This document shows positions 1 to 7,828 of a DNA stretch of 64,000 nt, piece by piece. The notes under the pieces are model-generated. The model saw only the letters and a list, made by a program, of their open reading frames with translations, was not told the origin of the DNA and made no database searches. A program made the translations under genes and the position numbers. Every line of letters begins with the position of its first letter. Within the stretch, counting starts at the first letter, position 1. This DNA is from Phaeobacter gallaeciensis. Lineage in GTDB: Bacteria; Pseudomonadota; Alphaproteobacteria; Rhodobacterales; Rhodobacteraceae. The stretch is taken from the NCBI RefSeq assembly GCF_001678945.1, contig NZ_CP015124.1:3324001-3388000 (forward strand), written 5' to 3'.

Positions 1-421
1 CGAAATATGAGGTGACGCTGTCCAGCTCTACCCCCGCGATCAGGCGCTGGTAGACCTTGTCGTAGCTGGTCATGTCTTCGGTAACCACTTTCAGCTGGTA
101 GTCGTAATCACCGCCGATGCGGTGGAAGTCCACGACTTCGGGGATGGTCAGAACGTGCCTGCGGAAGGTTTCCAGCCAGTCCGCAGAATGGTGGCGCGTG
201 CGCAGCATGACAAAGACCACCAGATCCAGTCCCAGTTTCGCGCGGTCAATCCGCGCGGTTGCCCCCTGTAGCACGCCGTTCTCATTCAGCGCCTTCAGCC
301 GCCGCCAACAGGCGTTCTGCGATAGGCCAACCTTTTCGGCGAGTTCCCGTTGTGACAGGCTGGCATCCCCCTGAAGGCAGCGCAGGATGGCGCGATCAAT
401 ATGATCTAGATTGTTAGTCAT
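1..421 (-). CDS. Lrp/AsnC family transcriptional regulator (3' end outside window)
   Basis: The frame is open from an ATG at 421 to the left edge (140 codons), so the C-terminus is missing. The first ~50 residues read as an AsnC-type winged helix (DHIDRAILRCLQ, then SQRELAEKVGLS as the recognition region). The start of the RAM ligand-binding domain follows (VVDFHRIGGDYDY). Family members bind DNA as multimers and usually sense amino acids. The gene is divergent from the class-V aminotransferase at 525, with ~100 bases between, so it probably controls itself and that enzyme; this is inferred from position. The family call is firm, the ligand unknown. Confidence 0.9.
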   Translation of the reverse strand, partial: MTNNLDHIDRAILRCLQGDASLSQRELAEKVGLSQNACWRRLKALNENGVLQGATARIDRAKLGLDLVVFVMLRTRHHSADWLETFRRHVLTIPEVVDFHRIGGDYDYQLKVVTEDMTSYDKVYQRLIAGVELDSVTSYF

Positions 422-524
422 TTAGCGATCATATGACACAAATTTGCGCGCCATCAACCAAAATTAGGCGGAGTATTTCCAGCTCCAGAGGGTCAAGTTT
501 CTATGGTGAAGAGCGGAGAAACAG

Positions 525-1949
525 ATGATCCTTGCCACCATAAAACAAACCCTGAAGGATGCGGCCCGCGAGGGGCGTCTGGCAGATGAACTGATCGGTG
601 AGGGCGTGCAGATCCCTGGCGCCGATGGAATGGTGCCGCTGGTCTACGCCGATTATGTCGCCTCTGGCCGGGCGTTGCGGTCGGTCGAGGATTTCATCGT
701 CTCCGACGTTCTGCCCTTCTACGCCAATTCCCATACCGAGGCCTCCTATTGCGGTGCCCATATGACCCGCCTGCGCCGCGCGGCGCGCGCGGAAATCGCG
801 CGGATTACCGGGGCAAAACAGGAGGACGCGGTGATCTTTGCCGGGTCAGGGGCCACTGCCGGTTTCAACCGACTGGTCAGCCTACTGGGCGTGAATGAGG
901 CCCGCGCGCCAGTGGTCTTTATCGGCCCTTATGAACACCACTCCAATATTCTGCCCTGGCGGGAGAGCCGCGCAACAGTCGTGGAGATCCCCGAAGCGGC
1001 GGGGGGCGGGCCTGATCTGGAGGTTCTTCAGGTGGCGTTGAGCGAATATGCCGCCTGCGATCTGAAGATCGGCAGTTTTTCGGCGGCCTCGAATGTGACC
1101 GGCATCCTGACCGATGCGGATGCGGTCAGTGATCTGCTGCATGCCCATGGCGCGCTTGCGGTTTGGGACTACGCCGGGGGCGGGCCCTATCTGCCGATCG
1201 ACATGGGCGGCAAGGGGGGCGCGCGCAAGGATGCCGTGGTCGTCTCACCGCACAAGTTTCCCGGTGGACCCGGTGCATCGGGCGTGCTGATCGTGAATGG
1301 CACTGCGGTGCGCCGCAAATGCCCTTCTTGGCCCGGGGGCGGCACGGTCAGCTTTGTCTCGCCTTGGGATCATGCCTACAGCGCGGATCTGGCGGCGCGT
1401 GAAGAGGCGGGAACACCGAACGTGATCGGTGATGTTCGCGCCGCGCTGGCGTTTCTGGTCAAGGAAGCCGTGGGTGAAGCTGAAATCGCCCGCCGGGAGG
1501 CCCGCTTCGGCGCCATGGCGCGGGAGGGCTGGCAGGGCAATCCGCAGCTGACCCTTTTGGGCCACCCGACTGCGCCGCGCCTGCCGGTGTTTTCCTTCAC
1601 CGTCCGGGGGGCTTCGGGGCGATCCGTGCATCAGCAGCTGTTCACTCGGATGCTGAGCGACTTCTATGGCATTCAAGCGCGGGGCGGCTGCGCCTGTGCA
1701 GGTCCCTATGCGCATCGGCTTCTGGATATCGATGCGCAGGATTCAAACGCGCTGTTCGCGGATCTTCAGGCAGGAAAAGAGCTGCGCAAACCCGGCTGGG
1801 TGCGGCTGAATTTTTCCTACCTGATGCGGGATGAAACCGCGCGATACATCATCGACAGCGTCAATGATCTGGCTCTTCGGGCCGAGGATCTGGCTGCGCG
1901 ATACGAGGCGGACCCGGCGACCGCGCGGTTCCAGCCAAGGGCAGCCTGA
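525..1949 (+). CDS. class-V aminotransferase / cysteine-desulfurase-like PLP enzyme
   Basis: 474 residues with a fold-type I PLP pattern. The Schiff-base lysine is K244 in SPHKFPGGPG, and EHHSN near residue 145 matches the histidine that stacks on the PLP ring in cysteine desulfurases. Near the C-terminus RGGCACAGPYAHR (Cys389, Cys391) sits where desulfurases carry the catalytic cysteine loop. The family (aminotransferase class V) is clear. The substrate could be cysteine, selenocysteine or another amino acid. An ATG at 503 is out of frame, which supports 525. It is transcribed away from the Lrp-type regulator at 421, its likely controller. Confidence 0.8.
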   Translation: MILATIKQTLKDAAREGRLADELIGEGVQIPGADGMVPLVYADYVASGRALRSVEDFIVSDVLPFYANSHTEASYCGAHMTRLRRAARAEIARITGAKQEDAVIFAGSGATAGFNRLVSLLGVNEARAPVVFIGPYEHHSNILPWRESRATVVEIPEAAGGGPDLEVLQVALSEYAACDLKIGSFSAASNVTGILTDADAVSDLLHAHGALAVWDYAGGGPYLPIDMGGKGGARKDAVVVSPHKFPGGPGASGVLIVNGTAVRRKCPSWPGGGTVSFVSPWDHAYSADLAAREEAGTPNVIGDVRAALAFLVKEAVGEAEIARREARFGAMAREGWQGNPQLTLLGHPTAPRLPVFSFTVRGASGRSVHQQLFTRMLSDFYGIQARGGCACAGPYAHRLLDIDAQDSNALFADLQAGKELRKPGWVRLNFSYLMRDETARYIIDSVNDLALRAEDLAARYEADPATARFQPRAA

Positions 1950-2080
1950 TCAGGCCAGGGTCGGCGACCACAGGACGACAGGCGGCGCAAAAAGCGCACT
2001 GCGTCTGTTGAGGGCATCTTGCGGCTTTTCGATTGCGTTGTGCGCGGGTATGAACGGGGCGGAACCAAGGAGTCCCTCTT

Positions 2081-3172
2081 ATGACCCAGATCACACCGCA
2101 GCCCGGAATTATGGACATCGCCCTTTATCAGGGTGGGGCTGCCCATGTGGATGGGGTGAGCAACACGGTAAAGCTCTCCTCGAATGAGAACCCTCTCGGC
2201 CCCAGCCCGCGCGCCATCGAAGCGATGCGCGAGGCTGCGGCGACGATGCATCGCTATCCGAGCTCGGATCATGCTGAGCTGCGCGCCGCCATTGGTGAGG
2301 TGCATGGGCTGGACCCGGCGCAGATCATTTGCGGTGCTGGCAGCGACGAGATCATCGCTTTTCTGTGTCAGGCCTATGTGGGGCCGGGGGATGAGGTGCT
2401 TTATACCGAGCACGGTTTTGCCATGTACCGCATCAGCGCGCAGGCGGCAGGGGCGACCCCGGTCGAGGTGCGTGAGAATGAGCGGGTGACCGATGTTGAC
2501 GCGCTGCTTGCAGGCTGCACCGAGCGGACCAAGCTGGTGTTTATCGCCAACCCCAACAACCCCACGGGCACCATGATCGGCGCGGCCGATGTGGCGCGTC
2601 TGGCCGATGGCCTGCCAAAGGGCGCGCTGCTGGTGCTGGATGGCGCCTATGCCGAATATGTCGAAGGCTTCGATGCAGGCGCTTCGCTGGTGGCCGAGCG
2701 TGACAATGTCTTCATGACCCGCACCTTCTCCAAGATCTACGGGTTGGGTGGTGCGCGCATCGGCTGGGGCTATGGCCCGCAGGAAATCATCGACGTTCTG
2801 AACCGCCTGCGCGGCCCGTTCAATGTCTCGACCACCGCGCTGGCTGCGGCCGAGGCTTCGGTGCGGGATACTGATTATGTCGACCGCTGCCGCGCGGAAA
2901 ACGCCAAATGGCGCGGTTGGCTGGCCGAGGCATTGGCTGAACTTGGGGTGCCCTCGGATACCTCCTGCACCAATTTCATCCTTGCGCGTTTCGCCAGCCA
3001 GTCAGAGGCCGAGGCCTGTGACGATTTCCTCAAGGCGCAGGGGCTGATCGTGCGGCGGGTGGCGGGCTACAACCTGCCCAATGCGCTGCGCATCACCATC
3101 GGCGACGAAGCCGCTTGCCGCGCCGTTGCTGCTGCCGTCAAGGCCTTCAAGGCCGGGCAGGGCGCAGCATGA
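2081..3172 (+). CDS. hisC: histidinol-phosphate / aromatic aminotransferase
   Basis: 363 residues, the usual HisC length. Class-I/II aminotransferase marks are [11 protein letters not shown] near the N-terminus, ANPNNPTGT, and [16 protein letters not shown] with the PLP lysine at residue 218. A good ribosome site (AAGGAG) precedes the ATG. The stop overlaps the tyrA start by four bases (ATGA), so the two are translationally coupled. HisC-type enzymes next to tyrA often also transaminate prephenate, phenylpyruvate or hydroxyphenylpyruvate; whether this one serves histidine, tyrosine/phenylalanine or both cannot be read from sequence. Confidence 0.9.
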   Translation: MTQITPQPGIMDIALYQGGAAHVDGVSNTVKLSSNENPLGPSPRAIEAMREAAATMHRYPSSDHAELRAAIGEVHGLDPAQIICGAGSDEIIAFLCQAYVGPGDEVLYTEHGFAMYRISAQAAGATPVEVRENERVTDVDALLAGCTERTKLVFIANPNNPTGTMIGAADVARLADGLPKGALLVLDGAYAEYVEGFDAGASLVAERDNVFMTRTFSKIYGLGGARIGWGYGPQEIIDVLNRLRGPFNVSTTALAAAEASVRDTDYVDRCRAENAKWRGWLAEALAELGVPSDTSCTNFILARFASQSEAEACDDFLKAQGLIVRRVAGYNLPNALRITIGDEAACRAVAAAVKAFKAGQGAA

Positions 3173-4089
3173 GCGCGCCAGTCTACAACCGTGTCGCGTT
3201 GATCGGGCTGGGGCTGATCGCCTCCTCGATGTTCTGGGCGATGAAGCGGGCCGGGCTGGCGGGTGAGGTCACTGGCTATGCTCGCAGCGCCGAAACCCGG
3301 GACACCGCCCGGCGCATCGGGCTGTGTGATCGCGTCTGCGACAGCGCCGCCGAGGCTGCGGAGGGCGCCGATCTGGTGGTGCTTTGTGTGCCGGTTGGCG
3401 CCATGGGCGCGGTGGTGCAGGATATCGAGAGCGTGCTGAAACCTGGCGCCACGGTGTCTGATGTCGGCTCGGTGAAGGCCCATGTGATCGAGGCTGTCGC
3501 GCCGCATATCCCCGATGGCGTGCATTTCGTCCCGGCGCACCCTTTGGCGGGGACTGAGCATTCCGGGCCCGAGGCAGGCTTTGCCGAACTGTTTGATAAT
3601 CGCTGGAGCCTTCTGGTTCCCGTCGAAGGCACCGACCCCGATGCCGTGCAGCGCCTGCGTGACCTCTGGGAGGGGATGGGCGCCAATGTCGATGAGATGG
3701 ATGCGGATCACCACGATCTGGTGCTGGCTGTCACCAGCCACGCGCCGCACCTTATTGCCTATACCATGGTGGGGGTTGCTGACGATCTGCGCCGCGTGAC
3801 CGACAGCGAGGTGATCAAATACTCGGCTGCTGGTTTCCGAGACTTTACCCGGATCGCGGCCTCTGACCCGACCATGTGGCGCGATGTGTTCCTGACCAAC
3901 AAGGACGCGACGCTGGAAATCCTAGGCCGTTTCACCGAGGAGCTTTTCGCCCTGCAAAGGGCGATCCGCACCGGCGACGGGGAGCATCTGCACCAATATT
4001 TCACCCGCACCCGCGCCATCCGCCGCGGAATCATCGAGGCAGGGCAGGATACGGATGCACCGGACTTCGGACGGGCAAAGAAGACATGA
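3169..4089 (+). CDS. tyrA: prephenate/arogenate dehydrogenase
   Basis: 306 residues from the ATG at 3169, which overlaps the hisC stop by four bases; an in-frame ATG 54 bases upstream lies inside hisC and is less likely. The N-terminus has the Rossmann NAD(P) loop ([12 protein letters not shown]). Family motifs follow: [22 protein letters not shown] and the helical region [12 protein letters not shown]. TyrA oxidatively decarboxylates prephenate or arogenate in tyrosine synthesis. No ACT domain is visible, so feedback inhibition, if any, must act otherwise. The 3' end overlaps the next gene by four bases. Confidence 0.93.
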   Translation: MSAPVYNRVALIGLGLIASSMFWAMKRAGLAGEVTGYARSAETRDTARRIGLCDRVCDSAAEAAEGADLVVLCVPVGAMGAVVQDIESVLKPGATVSDVGSVKAHVIEAVAPHIPDGVHFVPAHPLAGTEHSGPEAGFAELFDNRWSLLVPVEGTDPDAVQRLRDLWEGMGANVDEMDADHHDLVLAVTSHAPHLIAYTMVGVADDLRRVTDSEVIKYSAAGFRDFTRIAASDPTMWRDVFLTNKDATLEILGRFTEELFALQRAIRTGDGEHLHQYFTRTRAIRRGIIEAGQDTDAPDFGRAKKT

Positions 4090-4925
4090 TCGCCCGGGCT
4101 GCTTTTGCGCTGGGCCTTTTGTTGGCCGATGCCGCCGCTGCAACGGCGCCAGAGGACTCCTTGCGTCCGGCCGGGCGCCCGGCAGGCATTGCAGCCTCAC
4201 CGGGCCCCGAGCTTGAGGTCTCTACCTTGGCGGGGCCCGAGCTGATGCGACCAAAAGGGCGGCCGATGTCAGAGCAAACCTTAGCCGTGGCGGCGCTGGG
4301 TGTGGTCACGTTGCCCGATGTCGGGCCGGGCAGTTCGTTGCGCCCCAGCTTGCGCCCCGATGCCATTGTTCAGCAGGTGCTGTTCAAGCGGCGCAAGCTG
4401 CGTAAAACCTCGGTCTGCGGCGATATTGATATTCAGGGAGAGCCGGTTGGCTCTGTCGTCGGCTCTCTACCGGGCTGCGGTGCGAAATCGGCGGTCCGGG
4501 TGTCCTCGGTCGCGGGTGTGCAGCTTAGCAAGAAATCGGTGATGACCTGCGATATGGCGAAATCGCTGAACCGCTGGGTCGAACGGGACGTGGAAAAGGC
4601 ATTTGGCCGCCGCAACCGCGTAGTGTCGCTGCGGGTGGCTGCGCATTATTCCTGCCGCACCCGCAACAACCGCCCAGGCGCGCGCATCTCGGAGCATGGC
4701 AAGGGCAAGGCGATCGATATTTCCGGCTTTACCCTGGAGGACGGTGAGACGATCACCGTTCTGGAAGGCTGGCAGAAGCGCCGTACCCGCAGGAAGCTGC
4801 GCAAGATCTGGAAAGCGGCCTGCGGTCCGTTTGGCACGGTTCTGGGACCCGATGCGGATCGCTATCACAAGGATCACTTCCATCTGGATGTGGCGCGACA
4901 CCGGGGCGGATCCTACTGCCGCTGA
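4086..4925 (+). CDS. extensin-like C-terminal domain protein, secreted
   Basis: 279 residues from the ATG at 4086, which overlaps the tyrA stop as ATGA. The N-terminus is a short hydrophobic export-type segment (ARAAFALGLLLADAAAA). A Pro/Arg-rich stretch with repeated RP.GRP motifs follows to about residue 95. The rest matches the extensin-like C domain: CGDIDIQG, SVMTCDMAKSLNRW, ARISEHGKGKAIDISGF, HFHLDVARH and a terminal Cys. Conserved His/Asp residues (SEHGKGKAID, HFHLD) recall the metal site of D,D-peptidases, so a cell-wall role is possible but unproven. Its place behind tyrA looks like operon hitch-hiking. Confidence 0.85.
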   Translation: MIARAAFALGLLLADAAAATAPEDSLRPAGRPAGIAASPGPELEVSTLAGPELMRPKGRPMSEQTLAVAALGVVTLPDVGPGSSLRPSLRPDAIVQQVLFKRRKLRKTSVCGDIDIQGEPVGSVVGSLPGCGAKSAVRVSSVAGVQLSKKSVMTCDMAKSLNRWVERDVEKAFGRRNRVVSLRVAAHYSCRTRNNRPGARISEHGKGKAIDISGFTLEDGETITVLEGWQKRRTRRKLRKIWKAACGPFGTVLGPDADRYHKDHFHLDVARHRGGSYCR

Positions 4926-4961
4926 CAGGAACCGGGTTCGTCAGAGCGCCCGATGGCCTCC

Positions 4962-5960
4962 TCAGTAAAGCGTGATGCGGGGAGCGGTGCCGAGCGGCAG
5001 CGGACCAAGAAACATCTGCCCGTCGGAGAAGGACAGGGCGATATCGAGATCCTGTTCGCGCCCATGCATTTCAGCCAAAACTGCGAGGATCCGTTCGGTT
5101 CCGCTGCGCAGGCGCGTTGGAAGAAGACCGGAGCGTTCGGCCATCCGCAGCATGTCGCGCCAGTTCTCGGCGCGGATTGCGACCTTGCCACTGATCCGGC
5201 CAGCCTCATCGACCTCCACGTTGCCGCTGGCCCGCAGGGCCAGTGCGCCCCAATGCGCCTCTGCCTGCGTCAGGGTGATCCGGCGCGGTTGAGGGCGGCG
5301 CAGTTCCAGCGCGCGCCGGTCCCATGCGGTGTCAAACAGGATATCCGCCGCGAGTGTGACGTCGCTCAGGCTGGGCGGCAGGTCTTCGGCTGCGATCAGC
5401 ATCCGTTGCAATCTGCCGCGGGGGGTCAGCGTCTCTGCCCGGGCCGAAATGCGATAGCTCTCCGTGTCCCCCGTTCGGGTCATGTCCAGGGCAAAGGCAG
5501 GGGCGGATAGCAGGACCTTACCCGCCCGCGATATCTTCCACTCTGCCGCCTGCAGTGACATCCGTTCCAGTGACATGGCTGATCCGGGCGCGAGCTGCAG
5601 GTCCGCCTGCATGTCCGCAACCTGCAGGACTGCTGTCTTGTCGAAATGGGACAGGCGCTGCGGGGCGGGGGTGAACTGCAGCGTCACCTCCTGCGGCTTC
5701 AGGGGCAGGCTGTAGAGGCTGATCCAATCCGCGCTCCAGGCGGCGCCAGTACCGGGGTCGGCCAGCGTTGGATGCAGGATGCGCGTCCGGTGCGCTGTCG
5801 GGAAACCGGAACTTTCCAACGCAGCGTATTCCGCCAGCCAACCCTGCCGCTCCTGCTCATCGAACCATTGGGCAATACCGCTGCGCAGGCCCCAGGCGCT
5901 GGCGGCCCAATACAGGCTCCACACCAGCCCGGCAGCCACCAGAAGTTTCACAACGCGCAT
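4962..5960 (-). CDS. DUF2125 family membrane-anchored protein
   Basis: 332 residues. An N-terminal hydrophobic segment at about residues 4-24 (VVKLLVAAGLVWSLYWAAS) can act as a signal anchor. The body is rich in beta-type stretches (ADWISLYSLPLKPQEVTLQF, LQVADMQADLQLAPG) and has the overall look of the DUF2125 family found across Alphaproteobacteria. The family has no established function; the fold is probably periplasmic. It is convergent with the extensin-like gene (36-base gap) and divergent from the ChaC-like gene. No catalytic motif is visible. Confidence 0.8.
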   Translation of the reverse strand: MRVVKLLVAAGLVWSLYWAASAWGLRSGIAQWFDEQERQGWLAEYAALESSGFPTAHRTRILHPTLADPGTGAAWSADWISLYSLPLKPQEVTLQFTPAPQRLSHFDKTAVLQVADMQADLQLAPGSAMSLERMSLQAAEWKISRAGKVLLSAPAFALDMTRTGDTESYRISARAETLTPRGRLQRMLIAAEDLPPSLSDVTLAADILFDTAWDRRALELRRPQPRRITLTQAEAHWGALALRASGNVEVDEAGRISGKVAIRAENWRDMLRMAERSGLLPTRLRSGTERILAVLAEMHGREQDLDIALSFSDGQMFLGPLPLGTAPRITLY

Positions 5961-6029
5961 GCCAAAGACCCTCTTTTGCCCGGAGCAGATTTGCTGTTTA
6001 CAGACAGGGATCAGAAAGGACCAGTTGTC

Positions 6030-6560
6030 ATGACCATGTGGGTGTTCGGATACGGATCACTGTTGTGGAACCCGGGATTCCCCGTCGCGCGCCGCGAGAT
6101 CGCGACGCTGCAGGGCTATGCGCGCTCCTTCTGCATGAGCTCGGTTCACCATCGCGGTACCGAAGAAAAACCGGGCCTGGTGCTGGCCCTTGATGAGGTT
6201 GCTGGCGCGCATTGCACGGGCCTTGCCCTCGCCGTGGAGGGCGGCGCCGAGGCCGAGACACTGGACTACCTGCGCGAGCGTGAGCTGATCTCCTCGGCCT
6301 ATGTCGAGCGGGATCTGGAGGTGGAGCTGCACACCGGGGATCTCGTCACTGCGGTGACCTATGTGATCGACCCCCATCATGTGCAGTATTGCGGCGGGAT
6401 GAGCCTTGAGGAACAGGCCCGGATCATTGCCCATGCGGTGGGCGGGCGCGGTCCCAACACCGAATACCTCTATAATACCGCAAGCCATCTGGCCGAGATC
6501 GGGCTGAATGATGAAGATCTGGACTGGCTGGCGGGGCGCGTGCGGCAGATCACAGCATAA
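6030..6560 (+). CDS. gamma-glutamylcyclotransferase, ChaC-like
   Basis: 176 residues from the ATG at 6030, preceded by AGAAAGGA; a second in-frame ATG lies two codons later. The N-terminus FGYGSLLWNPGF is the substrate-binding YGSL signature. A conserved acidic residue follows in the region ERELISSAYVERDLEVEL, and PNTEYLYNT is the usual C-terminal motif. ChaC enzymes cleave glutathione to 5-oxoproline and Cys-Gly in the cytosol. Alone between a DUF2125 gene and the stator-like pair, it has no obvious partner. Confidence 0.88.
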   Translation: MTMWVFGYGSLLWNPGFPVARREIATLQGYARSFCMSSVHHRGTEEKPGLVLALDEVAGAHCTGLALAVEGGAEAETLDYLRERELISSAYVERDLEVELHTGDLVTAVTYVIDPHHVQYCGGMSLEEQARIIAHAVGGRGPNTEYLYNTASHLAEIGLNDEDLDWLAGRVRQITA

Positions 6561-6637
6561 AGCCTTGGCGTTGCAGTCTCTTTCCTTGTAGGCTTCAGGC
6601 GCGAGAAGAGCACTGAAAGAGGCAGGAGCCCCTTAAT

Positions 6638-7825
6638 ATGGCGCAGCCAGACGGTAAGATCAGGCCCCAGTTTTCCCAACCGGTCCGACAGGTCATTCTG
6701 ATGCTGATTGCATTGGGACTTGCCGGTTTTGGCGCCTTTGTTGCGCTGCCACGTGTGCTGCCGGTGTTTCAGGCCAACCCCTGGCTCAACGGGTTTATCC
6801 TTTTCGTCTTTGTGATTGGGGTGCTGGCCTGTTTCTGGCAGGTCGTGCAGCTGATCGGCTCGGTGCGCTGGATCGAAAGCTTTGCCGGCGGCGGCAGCCG
6901 CGGCGAAGACCGACCGCCGTCGATGCTGGCGCCGCTGGCCTCGCTCCTGCGGTCGCGGGGGGCGCGGATGCAGCTTGGCTCTTCCTCGACCCGCTCGATC
7001 CTGGATTCCGTGGCAACGCGGATCGATGAAGACCGGGAGATTACCCGCTATATCGTCAACCTTCTGATTTTTCTTGGTCTTTTGGGTACGTTCTATGGTC
7101 TGGCGACTACGGTTCCGGCGGTTGTAGATACCATTCGCAGCCTTGCCCCGCAGGAGGGCGAAGAAAGCCTGACCATCTTTAACCGGCTGATGACCGGGCT
7201 TGAGGCGCAGCTGGGCGGCATGGGTGTTGCTTTTGCCTCTTCCCTTCTGGGGCTTGCCGGGTCGCTCATCGTCGGTCTTTTGGAGCTTTTTGCCGGGCAC
7301 GGCCAGAACCGGTTCTATCGCGAGCTGGAAGAGTGGCTGTCCTCCTTTACCCGAGTCAGCTTTTCTTCGGGCGAAGATGGGGCCGGGGACAGCGGGATCG
7401 TTTCCGAGGTGCTGGATACAATGGCCGAGCAGATGGATGCCCTGCAGGGCATGTTCGCCGAAACCGCACAGGGCCGCGTCGCGGTCGAGGAAAAACTCTC
7501 GCAGCTGGTCGATAGTATCAACGACATGAACCAGCGTCAGGAACAGAATGAAACGCTGAGCGCGGCCTTGGAGCGGGTGGCTGTCGGGCAGGAAACCCTG
7601 ACCGAAATCATGCGCGCCCATGGCGACGTGGGCCTTGATGCCGAAAGCCGCATGCGGCTGCGCTCGATCGACGTGCAGATGCTGCGCATCCTTGAGGAAA
7701 TTTCGGCCGGTCGACAGGAAAGCCTGGCCGAATTGCGCAAGGATATCGACCTGATGGTCAAGGCCTTTGCACCGCCACGGGGCGGCCAGCGCGCAGCCAA
7801 GGCCGCCTCTCAGGACGAGGGTTGA
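6638..7825 (+). CDS. MotA/TolQ/ExbB-like proton-channel protein
   Basis: 395 residues. Four hydrophobic segments at about 17-38, 50-74, 138-160 and 191-219 give a MotA-like four-helix layout. The GLLGTFYGLATTVP and GGMGVAFASSLLGLAGS regions are the conserved TolQ/ExbB/MotA pore helices. A cytoplasmic, helix-rich tail of ~175 residues (EQMDALQGMFAETA, EEKLSQLVDSI) follows the last helix. It lies three bases upstream of the OmpA-domain gene, so the two surely form one complex using ion flow to do work at the envelope. It is unusual in tail length compared with TolQ (~230 residues). Confidence 0.85.
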   Translation: MAQPDGKIRPQFSQPVRQVILMLIALGLAGFGAFVALPRVLPVFQANPWLNGFILFVFVIGVLACFWQVVQLIGSVRWIESFAGGGSRGEDRPPSMLAPLASLLRSRGARMQLGSSSTRSILDSVATRIDEDREITRYIVNLLIFLGLLGTFYGLATTVPAVVDTIRSLAPQEGEESLTIFNRLMTGLEAQLGGMGVAFASSLLGLAGSLIVGLLELFAGHGQNRFYRELEEWLSSFTRVSFSSGEDGAGDSGIVSEVLDTMAEQMDALQGMFAETAQGRVAVEEKLSQLVDSINDMNQRQEQNETLSAALERVAVGQETLTEIMRAHGDVGLDAESRMRLRSIDVQMLRILEEISAGRQESLAELRKDIDLMVKAFAPPRGGQRAAKAASQDEG

Positions 7826-7828
7826 CCC

